DNA of 64,000 nucleotides from Burkholderia paludis (lineage in GTDB: Bacteria > Pseudomonadota > Gammaproteobacteria > Burkholderiales > Burkholderiaceae). This document shows positions 10,480 to 19,366 of the stretch, in pieces. The first letter of the stretch is position 1; every line of letters starts with the position of its first letter. The notes beneath the pieces were generated by a model. It was not told the origin of the DNA and made no database searches. It worked only from the letters and a program-made list of their open reading frames with translations. Location of the stretch: assembly GCF_000732615.1 (NCBI RefSeq), contig NZ_JPGL01000020.1, positions 1 to 64,000 of the forward strand, in the 5' to 3' direction. A program made the translations under genes and the position numbers.

Positions 10480-11370
10480 ATGGCAACCATCGGTTTCATC
10501 GGCCTCGGCATCATGGGCGCGCACATGGCGCGCAACCTGCTCAAAGGCGACTACCCGCTCGTCCTGAACGGCGCGTTCCCGATCCCGGACGACCTGCGCG
10601 CCGCCGCGAAGGTCGTCGCGAACTCGACCGAAGTCGCGCAGCATGCCGACATCGTCATTGCGATGGTGCCGGACACGCCCGACGTGCGTAACGTGCTGTT
10701 CGCCGACGACGGCGTCGCGAAGGGCCTGACGGCCGGCAAGCTCGTGATCGACATGAGCTCGATCTCGCCGCTCGACACGCAGGAATTCGCGAAGCAGATC
10801 AACGCACTCGGCTGCGACTACCTCGACGCGCCGGTGTCCGGCGGCGAGGTCGGCGCACGCGAGGCGTCGCTCACCATCATGGTCGGCGGCCCCGAGCAGG
10901 CCTTCGAGCGCGCGAAGCCGCTGTTCGAGAGGATGGGCAAGAACATCACGCTGGTCGGCGACAACGGCGCGGGCCAGACCTGCAAGGTCGCGAACCAGAT
11001 CATCGTCGCGCTGAACATCGAGGCCGTCGGCGAAGCGCTGCTGTTCGCCGCCCGTTCGGGCGCCGACCCGGAGCGCGTGCGCCAGGCGCTGATGGGCGGC
11101 TTCGCCGCGTCGCGCATCCTCGAAGTGCACGGCGCGCGGATGACGAAGCGCACGTTCGACCCGGGCTTCCGCATCGAACTGCACCAGAAGGACCTGAACC
11201 TCGCACTCGACGGCGCACGCAAGCTCGGCCTCGCGCTGCCGCACACCGCGAGCGCGCAGCAGTTGTTCAGCGTGTGTGCGTCGCACGGCGGCAAGGCATG
11301 GGATCACTCGGCGCTCGTGCGTGCGCTCGAGATCATGTCGAACTTCGAGATCGAGAAGACGGCAGGCTGA
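10480..11370 (+). CDS. glxR: 2-hydroxy-3-oxopropionate (tartronate semialdehyde) reductase
   Basis: Beta-hydroxyacid dehydrogenase that reduces tartronate semialdehyde to D-glycerate. The 296-residue product starts MATIGFIGLGIMGAHMARNL, the Rossmann motif, and has the substrate motif DAPVSGGEVGA near 117-127 and the catalytic Lys169 in GQTCKVANQ. The ATG follows TAGGAGACTTTC, a good ribosome binding site. Together with gcl and hyi it forms the glyoxylate-to-glycerate route; no glycerate kinase gene is in the window. Confidence 0.96.
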   Translation: MATIGFIGLGIMGAHMARNLLKGDYPLVLNGAFPIPDDLRAAAKVVANSTEVAQHADIVIAMVPDTPDVRNVLFADDGVAKGLTAGKLVIDMSSISPLDTQEFAKQINALGCDYLDAPVSGGEVGAREASLTIMVGGPEQAFERAKPLFERMGKNITLVGDNGAGQTCKVANQIIVALNIEAVGEALLFAARSGADPERVRQALMGGFAASRILEVHGARMTKRTFDPGFRIELHQKDLNLALDGARKLGLALPHTASAQQLFSVCASHGGKAWDHSALVRALEIMSNFEIEKTAG

Positions 11371-11843
11371 GCGCGGGCCGCAATCGACCGATGCGATGAC
11401 GTGCGGTTCGTCGCCACGACGGACACACGTACGACATACGCAGGACCGGCCGCGGCCGGTCGCATCGATGCGCGACGCACTCGCGCATCACGGTGGGGCG
11501 CCCCGCCGCGCATCGTCAAACACGTGCGCGACGGGGCGAAAAACGCCGCTCTGGGCTGAGAGCGGCGTGGTGGGGTCCGCAGCGGCACCCGGCGGCGCCG
11601 GGGAAGCCTTGGTCGGTCAGACGTCGTCGTCGGGTGTCCGCCTGTCGGATTTCGCGTATTACATTTCTTTACGTTCAAGCGCGCGATTTTTCATGCAATC
11701 GTCGCCATGAACGCCTACACTTTCGCCACGCCTTTCGAGAAAACCGCCGCGCTTGCGCTCACCTTCGGTGGACGCGCCCAGCGCGGTGTTTTTTTCGCCA
11801 CTTCACGGCGCGTTTTCTTTTCAACCACCTAAGGAGTGCAACG
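11371..11843. other. 473-base intergenic region with one strong hairpin
   Basis: No convincing gene is seen between glxR and the BON-LysM gene. The region holds a 10-bp hairpin with a T run on the minus strand (listed separately) and a more AT-rich stretch at about 11645-11700. The promoter of the BON-LysM gene should lie in its right half, but no clear hexamers were found. Confidence 0.6.
11539..11568 (-). terminator. Isolated terminator-like hairpin, no minus-strand gene upstream
   Basis: Arms ACGCCGCTCT and AGAGCGGCGT (11543-11552, 11559-11568) with a 6-base loop, followed on the minus strand by TTTTT. It looks like an intrinsic terminator, yet the nearest minus-strand gene (asparaginase, 12398-13420) already ends at its own terminator. 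It could end glxR readthrough poorly, or mark the 3' end of a small RNA. Confidence 0.55.
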
Positions 11844-12314
11844 ATGGGTCTTCTTTCGTTTATCAAAGAGGCGGGTGAAAAACTGCTGGGTCACGCCGAC
11901 GAGCAAGCGGCCGCCGACCCGAATGCCGCCAACCAGACCGCGGCCGATGCAATCAAGAACTACATCAACGCGCAGGGGCTCGATACGTCGAACCTCACCG
12001 TGGCGTTCGACGGCGCGTCGCGCACCGTGACGCTGTCGGGCAGCGTGGCCGACCTCGACACGAAGGCCAAGGTCAAGGTCGCCGCCGGCAACGTGCAGGG
12101 CGTCGCGGGCGTCAACGACGACGATCTGCAGCCGGACGATCCGCAAGTGCAGTACCACGACGTCGTGTCCGGCGACAACCTGTGGAAGATCGCCGAGAAG
12201 TACTACGGCGACGGCTCGAAGAACACGGCGATCTTCGATGCGAACCGGCCGATGCTGTCGAGCCCGGACCGGATCTATCCGGGCCAGAAGCTCGTGATTC
12301 CGCCGCAGTCCTGA
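11844..12314 (+). CDS. BON-LysM domain protein (Kbp/YgaU-like)
   Basis: A 156-residue protein: short N-terminal helix (MGLLSFIKEAGEKLLG), a BON domain around residues 30-90 (TVAFDGASRTVTLSGSV ... VKVAAGNVQGVAGV) and a C-terminal LysM domain around 102-155 (YHDVVSGDNLWKIAEKYYGD ... YPGQKLVIP). No signal peptide. This architecture and length match E. coli Kbp/YgaU, a potassium-binding osmotic-stress protein; that function is inferred by similarity. An AAGGAGTGCA ribosome binding site precedes the ATG. Confidence 0.9.
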   Translation: MGLLSFIKEAGEKLLGHADEQAAADPNAANQTAADAIKNYINAQGLDTSNLTVAFDGASRTVTLSGSVADLDTKAKVKVAAGNVQGVAGVNDDDLQPDDPQVQYHDVVSGDNLWKIAEKYYGDGSKNTAIFDANRPMLSSPDRIYPGQKLVIPPQS

Positions 12315-12334
12315 GCATTCTTGCCGGACCGATG

Positions 12335-12364
12335 AAAAAAGGCAGGCCGTCGGCCTGCCTTTTT
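12335..12364. terminator. Bidirectional terminator
   Basis: Perfect stem GGCAGGCC/GGCCTGCC with a GTC loop, flanked by a six-A run on the left and a five-T run on the right. It serves the BON-LysM gene (plus) and the convergent asparaginase gene (minus). Confidence 0.9.
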
Positions 12365-12397
12365 CATTGGGCCGCGCCGCGCGTGCCGTTCGCCGCG

Positions 12398-13420
12398 TTA
12401 CAGCGTATCGAATGCGCGTTGCAATGCGTCGCGATCGTGAATGCCGTTCGCGAGCGCGAGCATCAGCAGCACGCGCGCCTTGAACGGGCCCAGCGACCCT
12501 GCGCTGACGAAGCCGAGCGCATCGTCGTTCGCGGCGCCGTTGCGCATCACGTGCCCCGAGCCGACTCGCGACGCGCGCACCACCGCCACCCCCGCGTTCG
12601 CCGCGTCGGCCAGCGCCGCCTGCAGCGTCGCGTGGATCGACCCGTTGCCGGTACCCGCGACGACGAGGCCGCGCACGCCGGCCGCGACGAGCGCGTCGAC
12701 GGCCGTGCGCGTCACGCCCGCATAGCTCGCGACGACCTCGACGGGTGGCCACGCTGCGGCGATCGCCAGTTGCGTGTCGCGCGAACGCGTGACGCGGCGC
12801 GCGAATTCGACGCGGCCGTCCTGCACCCAGCCGAGTGCGCCGAGTTCCGGCGACTGGAACGCGTCGACCGCGTAGGTGCTCGTCTTCACGACGTCGCGTG
12901 CGCCATGGATCCGGTTGTTGAACGCGATCAGCACGCCCTGCCCGCGCGCGGACGGATGCGCGGCCACCGTCACGGCGTTCAGCAGGTTCAGCGGGCCGTC
13001 GGACGACAGCGCGGTCGCCGGCCGCATCGCAGCCGTCAGCACGACCGGCTTGTCGCCCCTGACGACCAGGTGCAGCGCATACGCGGTTTCCTCCAGCGTA
13101 TCGGTGCCGTGGGTGATCACGATGCCGTCGACCGCCGGGTCGGCCATCAGCGCGTCGATCCGCGCGGCGAGCGTATTCCATAGCGGCAGCGCGAGGTCCT
13201 TGCTGTCGATGCTGGCGACCTGCTCGGCGTCGATGCGCGCGACCGACGCGAGCGCCGGCACCGCGTCGACCAGGAAGCTGACGCCGAGCGCGCCGGCCTG
13301 GTAGCCGGCCGTGCTGGTCGCGTCGGGCGCGGCGCCGGCGATCGTGCCGCCGGTGGCGAGCACGGCGATGCGCGGCAGCGCCGCCGTCGACGGAAGGGAT
13401 GCGGGATTCGGTGTATTCAT
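12398..13420 (-). CDS. L-asparaginase
   Basis: Hydrolyses L-asparagine to aspartate and ammonia. The 340-residue protein has both family signatures: ATGGTIAG near residue 27 (first catalytic Thr) and ITHGTDTLEETAYAL near 102 (second Thr-Asp pair), plus a C-terminal domain. No signal peptide, so probably cytoplasmic, although the sequence layout resembles the type II enzymes as much as type I; the subtype is left open. Confidence 0.92.
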   Translation of the reverse strand: MNTPNPASLPSTAALPRIAVLATGGTIAGAAPDATSTAGYQAGALGVSFLVDAVPALASVARIDAEQVASIDSKDLALPLWNTLAARIDALMADPAVDGIVITHGTDTLEETAYALHLVVRGDKPVVLTAAMRPATALSSDGPLNLLNAVTVAAHPSARGQGVLIAFNNRIHGARDVVKTSTYAVDAFQSPELGALGWVQDGRVEFARRVTRSRDTQLAIAAAWPPVEVVASYAGVTRTAVDALVAAGVRGLVVAGTGNGSIHATLQAALADAANAGVAVVRASRVGSGHVMRNGAANDDALGFVSAGSLGPFKARVLLMLALANGIHDRDALQRAFDTL

Positions 13421-13582
13421 GGCCGCGATTGTAATGGCTTGCGGCCGGGATCCGGCAGGTTCCGGCGCGGCAGCCGGCGTGTCATCCGGCGCCGGCGGCC
13501 GCGCGTCATGGTTTGTCCCGATCGCCCGGCCGGAGGCGCCGTCAACGGCTGTGGCATCCGCAGCGTTACAGGAAGTGCCATT

Positions 13583-13611
13583 TTGGTGTTTTCACATTGA
13601 TTTGCCATAAT
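13583..13611 (+). promoter_or_regulatory. Sigma-70 promoter of the PsiF-like gene
   Basis: TTGGTG (13583-13588), 17-base spacer, CATAAT (13606-13611), inside a locally AT-rich patch. The leader to the ATG at 13704 would be about 85 bases. Confidence 0.6.
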
Positions 13612-13703
13612 CGGAACGCGCAGTGCGATACGGCCCTGTCCACCTCGCACCGTGCTTCGTGACGGCATCGATAACACGCAATTCAGCCCATGGGAGTGTC
13701 GAA

Positions 13704-13994
13704 ATGAAAATCCAATCGCTCGTAGCCGCAGTACTTCTCGGCGGCATGCTGGCTTCCCCCGCGTTCGCGGCGAACAGCCAGCAGGACAAGATGAAGGCCT
13801 GCAACACCCAGGCAGCCGGCAAGACGGGCGACGACCGCAAGGCGTTCATGAAGGACTGCCTGTCGGCGAAGCCCGCGAAGAAGATGTCGCAGCAGGACAA
13901 GATGAAGGCGTGCAACACGCAAGCCGCCGACAAGAAGGGCGACGACCGCAAGGCGTTCATGAAGAGCTGCCTGAGCAGCCAGCCGGCCGCCTGA
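13704..13994 (+). CDS. Secreted PsiF-family protein with two PsiF repeats
   Basis: A 96-residue protein with a cleavable signal peptide (MKIQSLVAAVLLGGMLASPAFA) followed by two near-identical PsiF repeats (QQDKMKACNTQAA ... GDDRKAFMK.CLS), each with two cysteines that could form a disulfide. PsiF in E. coli is phosphate-starvation inducible and of unknown function; no Pho box was recognised here. An in-frame upstream ATG was rejected because it would bury the signal peptide. Confidence 0.9.
   Translation: MKIQSLVAAVLLGGMLASPAFAANSQQDKMKACNTQAAGKTGDDRKAFMKDCLSAKPAKKMSQQDKMKACNTQAADKKGDDRKAFMKSCLSSQPAA
13781..13974 (+). repeat. Tandem in-gene repeat encoding the two PsiF units
   Basis: Units of about 83 bases at 13781-13863 and 13892-13974 (period 111 bases, 37 codons) are nearly identical in DNA, pointing to an internal duplication kept at the nucleotide level. 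Confidence 0.8.
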
Positions 13995-14015
13995 GTTCCG
14001 GCGCTCCCGTATCGA

Positions 14016-14050
14016 ATGCCGCGCTCCGCTTCGGCGGGCGCGGCATTTTT
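14016..14050 (+). terminator. Terminator after the PsiF-like gene
   Basis: Stem ATGCCGCG/CGCGGCAT (arms 14016-14023 and 14039-14046) followed by TTTTTGTTTT. Confidence 0.8.
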
Positions 14051-14251
14051 GTTTTCGTTGCCTGCGCATCGACGCGCGCCCTTCCCTACCCGCCTACCCG
14101 CCTTCCCGTCCGCCGTCCCGGCCCCGCGACATGGTGCGGCAATTCGCCGCGTTTTCTTCTATGATGGCTGCAATGCGGCCCACCCAAGTAAAAGAAGCGC
14201 CATCGGGCCGCCCTCGAGACAGACGCGCCCACGCGTCAAACGGAGGCTTGG

Positions 14252-14701
14252 ATGGCATGGAGACAACACCGCTGGTTCCGCCGCTGGCTGATCGTGATCG
14301 TATTCTGGGCCGTGCCCGTCGCGATCGTCGCCGTTCGCGAGATCCGCGAGGAAATGGCCTACAACAAGGCGGATCTGCAGCTCGCCCTGACCACCTGGCA
14401 GCTCACCGACGCGCAGCAGGCCGCCGGTGCCGCCGCGAAGTGCCACGGGGAACCTGACGAAGCCCGCGCGGCCGGCTGTCCGGCCGACGTGCTCGCCGCC
14501 AATGCGCCGCGCCAGCAGGCCGCCCGCGACGAATACGTGCTGCGCCGCAACACGCTTGCGGGCTACCTGTGGCATGCGTTCGTCGGCTACTGGGTCGTCC
14601 CGGCCGCGTTCCTGTTCGCCTGCGGCGTCGTGATCGCGCTGATCCGCCGGGCGCTGCGCCGCCCGCCGATCAAGCCTCCCGTCCCGCCCGTCACGCACTG
14701 A
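14252..14701 (+). CDS. Small inner-membrane protein of unknown function
   Basis: A 149-residue protein with two predicted membrane segments, at about residues 11-29 (WLIVIVFWAVPVAIVAV) and 112-131 (WVVPAAFLFACGVVIAL), separated by a soluble loop of about 80 residues containing two cysteines, and a Pro/Arg-rich C-terminal tail. A GGAGG lies at the right distance before the ATG and codon bias fits a real gene. I do not recognise the family; no operon partner overlaps it. Confidence 0.75.
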   Translation: MAWRQHRWFRRWLIVIVFWAVPVAIVAVREIREEMAYNKADLQLALTTWQLTDAQQAAGAAAKCHGEPDEARAAGCPADVLAANAPRQQAARDEYVLRRNTLAGYLWHAFVGYWVVPAAFLFACGVVIALIRRALRRPPIKPPVPPVTH

Positions 14702-14955
14702 TCGCACACCGACCAGGCACCGCTGCGCCCGCAAGCGCGGCTTGCGCCCGACTGGCCGGCGCTTGCCCGCCGGTGCGGGGGCGGGTCGACGCGCGCGCAC
14801 CGGTTCGTCCGTTGGCGCGCCGCGACATCCCCGGGCGATTTGACGCTTTTTCACGCGCCGACGAAAAGGGGGTGTAATCCGCTGTGATATAAATGCCGAC
14901 GTGATCCGCTCCCAGAGCGGGACTCACTCCGAACGTCATCCGATGGAGAAGAACG

Positions 14956-15543
14956 ATGCAAAAACGGAATCTTGTGCTGAAAGCTGCCGCAGCGCTCATC
15001 GTCGGTAGCCTCGCGCTCACCGGTTGCACCACCACCCCGGACAAGCCGGACAATGCCGCCACCAACGCGTCGAAGCGTCAGGCGATCGATTCGAGCGTCG
15101 ACGCGACGCTGTCGCGCCTGTATTCGACGGTCAAGGGTTCGCGCGAGCTCGTCGCGAAGTCGCGCGGCGTGCTCGTGTTCCCGGACGTGATCCAGGCCGG
15201 CTTCATCGTCGGCGGCCAGTCCGGCAACGGCGCGCTGCGCGTCGGCGGCAGCACGGTCGGCTACTTCAACACGTCGTCGCTGTCGGTCGGCCTGCAGGCC
15301 GGCGCGCAGTCGAAGGCGATCGTGTTCCTGTTCATGACGCAGGATTCGCTCGACGAATTCCGCGGCTCGGACGGCTGGGCAGCCGGCGCCGGCGCCTCGG
15401 TCGCGCTCGTGAAGATGGGTGCGAACGGCGCAATCGACACGACCACGGCCACCGCGCCGGTCCAGGTCGTCGTGCTGACGAACGCGGGCCTGATGGGCGA
15501 CGTGTCGATCAACGGCACGAAGGTCACGAAGCTCAAGATCTGA
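14956..15543 (+). CDS. YSC84/SYLF-domain lipoprotein
   Basis: A 195-residue protein with a lipoprotein signal (lipobox ALTGC, Cys24) followed by a SYLF (YSC84) domain: SRGVLVFPDVIQAGFIVGGQSGNGAL, then GLQAGAQSKAIVFLFMTQ and a Gly-rich C-terminus. SYLF domains bind lipids in eukaryotes; the bacterial lipoproteins are envelope-located with no clear role. Transcribed alone and followed by a strong terminator. Confidence 0.92.
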   Translation: MQKRNLVLKAAAALIVGSLALTGCTTTPDKPDNAATNASKRQAIDSSVDATLSRLYSTVKGSRELVAKSRGVLVFPDVIQAGFIVGGQSGNGALRVGGSTVGYFNTSSLSVGLQAGAQSKAIVFLFMTQDSLDEFRGSDGWAAGAGASVALVKMGANGAIDTTTATAPVQVVVLTNAGLMGDVSINGTKVTKLKI

Positions 15544-15583
15544 CGCTGGCGCACCGCCCGCGCGCGATGCGCGGGCCCTGCGC

Positions 15584-15619
15584 AAACGGCGATGTCCTCG
15601 CGGGCATCGCCGTTTTTTT
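15584..15619 (+). terminator. Terminator after the SYLF lipoprotein gene
   Basis: Stem AAACGGCGATG/CATCGCCGTTT (arms 15584-15594 and 15605-15615) running into a seven-T tract. Confidence 0.88.
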
Positions 15620-15633
15620 GCGCGCGACACGCG

Positions 15634-16698
15634 TCAGGTCGTCGAGTCGATCACCTTGAAACGCGAGCGCTTCCGGGCGCGGATCACCGACTGGTAGACG
15701 TCGACATACTGCTGCGCCATCCGGCGCGACGTGAAGCGCTCCTCGAAGCGCTGCCGCACGCGCGCACGCGGCAGCAGGTGCAGCCGGTGCACGGCGGCCA
15801 CCGCGCTGATTTCATCCTCGACGATGAAACCCGACACGCCCTCGTCCACCACTTCGGGCACCGCGCCGCGATTGAACGCGATCACCGGCGTGCCGCACGA
15901 CATCGCCTCGATCATCACGAGGCCGAACGGCTCGGGCCAGTCGATCGGAAACAGCAGCGCGTGCGCGCCCGACAGGAATTCGGCCTTCTGGTGATCGGCA
16001 ATCTCGCCGATGTATTCGACATGCGGCAACGCGAAGAGCGGCTTGATCTCGCGCTCGAAGTATTCCTGGTCGGCCGCGTCGATCTTCGCGGCGATCCTGA
16101 TCGGCAGCCCGCACTGGGCGGCGATGCGGATCGCCGTGTCGACGCGCTTCTCCGGCGAGATACGCCCGAGGAACGCGAGATAGCGCGGCTCGATCGGCTG
16201 CGGCAGGTACAGCGTTTCGGGCAGCCCGTGGTAGACGGTCGTCAGCCATTTCGCCTGCGGCAGCGGCTGGCGCTGCGAATTCGAAATCGAAATCACCGGA
16301 GCCGTGTTGAACGTGTCGAACACCGGCTGCTGCTCGGGCAGGTCGAGCCGGCCGTGCAGCGTCGTCACGAACGGCGTCTCCTGCCGGTTGAAGACCGAGA
16401 ACGAGTAGTAGTCCATGTGGAAATGGAGCACGTCGAACGCCTTCGCGCGGCGTGCGACGGTCTCCATCAGCAACATGTGCGGCGCGACCCGGTCGCGGAT
16501 CGACGCGTCGAGCCGCAACGCGCGCGGCCAGACGGGCTCCAGCTTCGCCCGCGTCGTCGAATCGCCGCTGGCGAACAGCGTCACGTCATGGCCGAGCTCG
16601 ACCAGCGCCTCCGTGATGTAGGACACGACGCGCTCCGTGCCGCCGTACAGTTTCGGCGGCACGGATTCGGTCAGCGGCGCGATCTGGGCAATTCTCAT
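15634..16698 (-). CDS. GT4-family glycosyltransferase
   Basis: A 354-residue protein: N-terminal Glyco_transf_4 domain (MRIAQIAPLTESVPPKLYGGTERVVSYI) and C-terminal GT1 domain with the E-x7-E type motif (PEPFGLVMIEAMSCGTPVIAFNRGAVPEV). It probably moves a sugar from a nucleotide-sugar donor; the acceptor cannot be told. The start was chosen at the first ATG giving the family N-terminus, preceded by GGAGAG. It stands alone, 194 bases from the ATPase gene upstream. Confidence 0.9.
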   Translation of the reverse strand: MRIAQIAPLTESVPPKLYGGTERVVSYITEALVELGHDVTLFASGDSTTRAKLEPVWPRALRLDASIRDRVAPHMLLMETVARRAKAFDVLHFHMDYYSFSVFNRQETPFVTTLHGRLDLPEQQPVFDTFNTAPVISISNSQRQPLPQAKWLTTVYHGLPETLYLPQPIEPRYLAFLGRISPEKRVDTAIRIAAQCGLPIRIAAKIDAADQEYFEREIKPLFALPHVEYIGEIADHQKAEFLSGAHALLFPIDWPEPFGLVMIEAMSCGTPVIAFNRGAVPEVVDEGVSGFIVEDEISAVAAVHRLHLLPRARVRQRFEERFTSRRMAQQYVDVYQSVIRARKRSRFKVIDSTT

Positions 16699-16892
16699 GG
16701 TCCACGTCTCTCCTGTGTCCGGTCCGTTGCGGCACGGCCGGCGGACGCCTTCGCCGCCCGCCGACGATCCGTTCATTATTCGCGATCCCGGCGCCCGGAA
16801 CCGCCCGTCTTTCATTTTATGGGTGTTGTTACAGCCAGGATACATTCCGCCCGCCAGGCCCGATCGCGCCGGCACACACACCGCGTTGCGCG

Positions 16893-18068
16893 TCAGCGCG
16901 ACGGCCACTTCCATGCCGGCAGGTCGCGCGTGTCGGCATCGACGAGCGCGGTCGCGCCGAGCTGCTTGTCGAGCACCAGCGATTCGCAGCCGGCCTCGCG
17001 CTCGAGCGTCGCGATGAGCCGCGCCGCATGCGACACGACGAGCACCTGCGAACGCCGCGCGGCCTGTGCGATCAGGCGCCCGAGCGCCGGCAACAGATCG
17101 GGATGCAGGCTCGTCTCCGGCTCGTTCAGCACCATCAGCGCCGGCGGCCGCGGCGTCAGCAGCGCGGCCGCGAGCAACAGGTAGCGCAGCGTGCCGTCGG
17201 ACAGCTCGGCCGCCGCGAGCGGCCGCAGCAGCCCCGGCTGGCGCATCAGCACGTCGAAACGGCCGCGCCCGCCCGGATTGTCGATCAGCACCGACGCGCC
17301 GGGAAACGCATCGTCGAGCGCCGCATCGAGCGCCGCGCCGTCGCCGATTTCGCGGATCGTCTGCAACGCGGCGGCGAGGTCGGCCCCGTCGTCCGCGAGC
17401 ACCGGCGTATGGGTGCCGATATGCGACTGCCGCGCCGGCGCCTGCGCATCGGTCCGGAAATGGTCGTAGAAACGCCACGAGCGGATCCGCTCGCGCACCG
17501 CGATCATCTCGGGCGCGCCGGTCGGATCGGCGAACTCGGTCATCATGCTGTCGAAGCTGGCGACCGGCTGCGGAATCGTCCGCCAGTCGCCCGACGCGGT
17601 GCGCGCGCGGATCTGCGCGCCCTGCCGGTCGACCAGCAGCGTCGACGGGCGCAGCAACGGGCCGCCCCAGATGCACTCGCGCTTGACGACCGGGTCGAGC
17701 GAGAACTGCGACCGGCTCGGGGTCGGCAAACCGAGATCGATCGCGTAACCGAAATCGTCGCATGCGAAACCGAGCTTCAGCGCCACGGGCCCGGTGCGCA
17801 CCGTGCCGGTCACCGGCGCGTCGCCGGCCAGCATCGCCCGCGAGAAACGCTCGGGGCCGGCCCACAGCGTCGACGGCAATCCGCCCTCGCGGGCGAGCGA
17901 CGGAATCACGCGCCCCTGCGCGGTGTCGGCAAGCAGCCGCAGCGCGCGGTACACGCTCGACTTGCCGCTGCCGTTCGGCCCCGTGACGACGTTGAGCGCC
18001 GCGAGCGGCACGATCAGCTCGCGCAGCGAGCGGTAATTGGCGATGGCGAGCGTGTTCAGCGCGGTCAT
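16893..18068 (-). CDS. AAA family (SMC/RecF-like, AAA_21) ATPase of unknown role
   Basis: A 391-residue protein with an ABC-type ATPase head: TLAIANYRSLRELIV, Walker A GPNGSGKS at 30-37, a signature-like LSDGTLRYLLLA near 300, Walker B LMVLNEPETSLHP, and a switch His in VVSHAARLI. There is no coiled-coil insert and no TOPRIM or nuclease domain in the rest, unlike OLD proteins. The MscS gene is 35 bases upstream, so the two may be co-transcribed. Related single-gene ATPases occur widely; function unknown. Confidence 0.85.
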   Translation of the reverse strand: MTALNTLAIANYRSLRELIVPLAALNVVTGPNGSGKSSVYRALRLLADTAQGRVIPSLAREGGLPSTLWAGPERFSRAMLAGDAPVTGTVRTGPVALKLGFACDDFGYAIDLGLPTPSRSQFSLDPVVKRECIWGGPLLRPSTLLVDRQGAQIRARTASGDWRTIPQPVASFDSMMTEFADPTGAPEMIAVRERIRSWRFYDHFRTDAQAPARQSHIGTHTPVLADDGADLAAALQTIREIGDGAALDAALDDAFPGASVLIDNPGGRGRFDVLMRQPGLLRPLAAAELSDGTLRYLLLAAALLTPRPPALMVLNEPETSLHPDLLPALGRLIAQAARRSQVLVVSHAARLIATLEREAGCESLVLDKQLGATALVDADTRDLPAWKWPSR

Positions 18069-18103
18069 GGAGATCGGAATGGCGGACAGGTGCCGGGCCG
18101 CGT

Positions 18104-19276
18104 TCAGCGGCGTTCGGCGGCCTGCGGATCGGCTGCCGTGTTGGCCGCCGTGCTGGCGGCGGGCGGCCGCGCATGCGGCCGTTCGGGGTTCGGCGCGTCC
18201 TGCGCCGATTCGTGCGGATACAGCTCCATGCGGCTGCGCGGCAGGCATTGCGGGTAGTGATCCTGCAGGTAGGCGATCAGGCCTTCGCGCACGCGGCAGC
18301 GCAGATCCCAGCACGACGACGAATCGGCCGAGCTGACGAGCGCGCGCAACTGCATCGTGCGCTCCGTCGCGTCGGTCACCTGCAGCACCTGCACGCGGCC
18401 GTCCCACTCGGGCGCCGCCTGGACGAGCCGCGCGAGCGCGTCGCGCAGCGGCGCGAGCGGCGTGCGGTAATCGACCGACAGGTAGACCGTGCCGATGATC
18501 TCCGCGCTGCTGCGCGTCCAGTTCGTGAACGGGTTCTCGATGATCCACTGCAACGGCACGACAAGGCGCCGCTGGTCCCACAGCCGCACCGACACGAACG
18601 AACCGGTGATTTCCTCGATGCGCCCCCACTCGCCCTGGATCACGACCACGTCGTCGAGCCGGATCGGCTGCGTGAGCGCGATCTGCAGCCCGGCGATCAG
18701 GTTGCCGAGCACCGGCCGGGCGGCGATGCCGGCGACCAGGCCCGCGACGCCGGCCGACGCCAGCAGGCTTGCGCCGACCTGGCGCACGTTCGGGAACGTC
18801 ATCAGCGCGGCGCCGGTGCCGACGATCACGATCAGCACCATCACGGTCCGCACGAGCACCCGGGCCTGCGTATGGATGCGCCGCGCCTGGAGGTTGTCGG
18901 CCGTATCGATCGGATGCGCCTGGATGATCGCGTCGCCGACGCCGGCCGCGAGCCGCACCAGCAGCCACGTCAGCGCCACGATGGAGCCGACTGCCGCCGC
19001 CGTGCGCATGCCGCGCACGAACGACATGCCGTCGTCCGCCTGGACCCACAGGAATTCGAGCGCCAGCAGCGCGAGCACGACCAGCGACGGCCTGTCGATG
19101 TAGCGCAGGATCGCGCTCGTCAGCGGATACGGCTGCGCGACGCGCCGGACGATCCGCGCGCCGAGGCGGTGCACGATCGAGACGACCAGCACGACGATGA
19201 CCGACACCGCCAGCGTGCCGAGCCATGAATGCAGCGGCGCATCGGCGATGCGCTGCAGTTCCTCGATTGAAATCAT
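18104..19276 (-). CDS. Mechanosensitive ion channel, MscS family
   Basis: A 390-residue inner-membrane protein with four to five hydrophobic helices in the first 190 residues. The pore helix and MscS beta domain follow (ASLLASAGVAGLVAGIAARPVLGNLIAGLQIALTQPIRLDDVV), then the cytoplasmic domain (VPLQWIIENPFTNWTR) and a Pro/Ala-rich C-terminal tail. It releases osmolytes on hypo-osmotic shock by family analogy. ATG at 19274-19276 (MISIEELQ) chosen over an upstream in-frame ATG that adds an Arg-rich non-conserved extension. Confidence 0.9.
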   Translation of the reverse strand: MISIEELQRIADAPLHSWLGTLAVSVIVVLVVSIVHRLGARIVRRVAQPYPLTSAILRYIDRPSLVVLALLALEFLWVQADDGMSFVRGMRTAAAVGSIVALTWLLVRLAAGVGDAIIQAHPIDTADNLQARRIHTQARVLVRTVMVLIVIVGTGAALMTFPNVRQVGASLLASAGVAGLVAGIAARPVLGNLIAGLQIALTQPIRLDDVVVIQGEWGRIEEITGSFVSVRLWDQRRLVVPLQWIIENPFTNWTRSSAEIIGTVYLSVDYRTPLAPLRDALARLVQAAPEWDGRVQVLQVTDATERTMQLRALVSSADSSSCWDLRCRVREGLIAYLQDHYPQCLPRSRMELYPHESAQDAPNPERPHARPPAASTAANTAADPQAAERR

Positions 19277-19366
19277 CGGCGCCCCGTGGCTGATGAGGCG
19301 CTCGCGCCTCGTCCTGGATGCGTCGGCGGCGTCCGGGCAACGTCTGCGCCCGGACACGGCGTCAAA

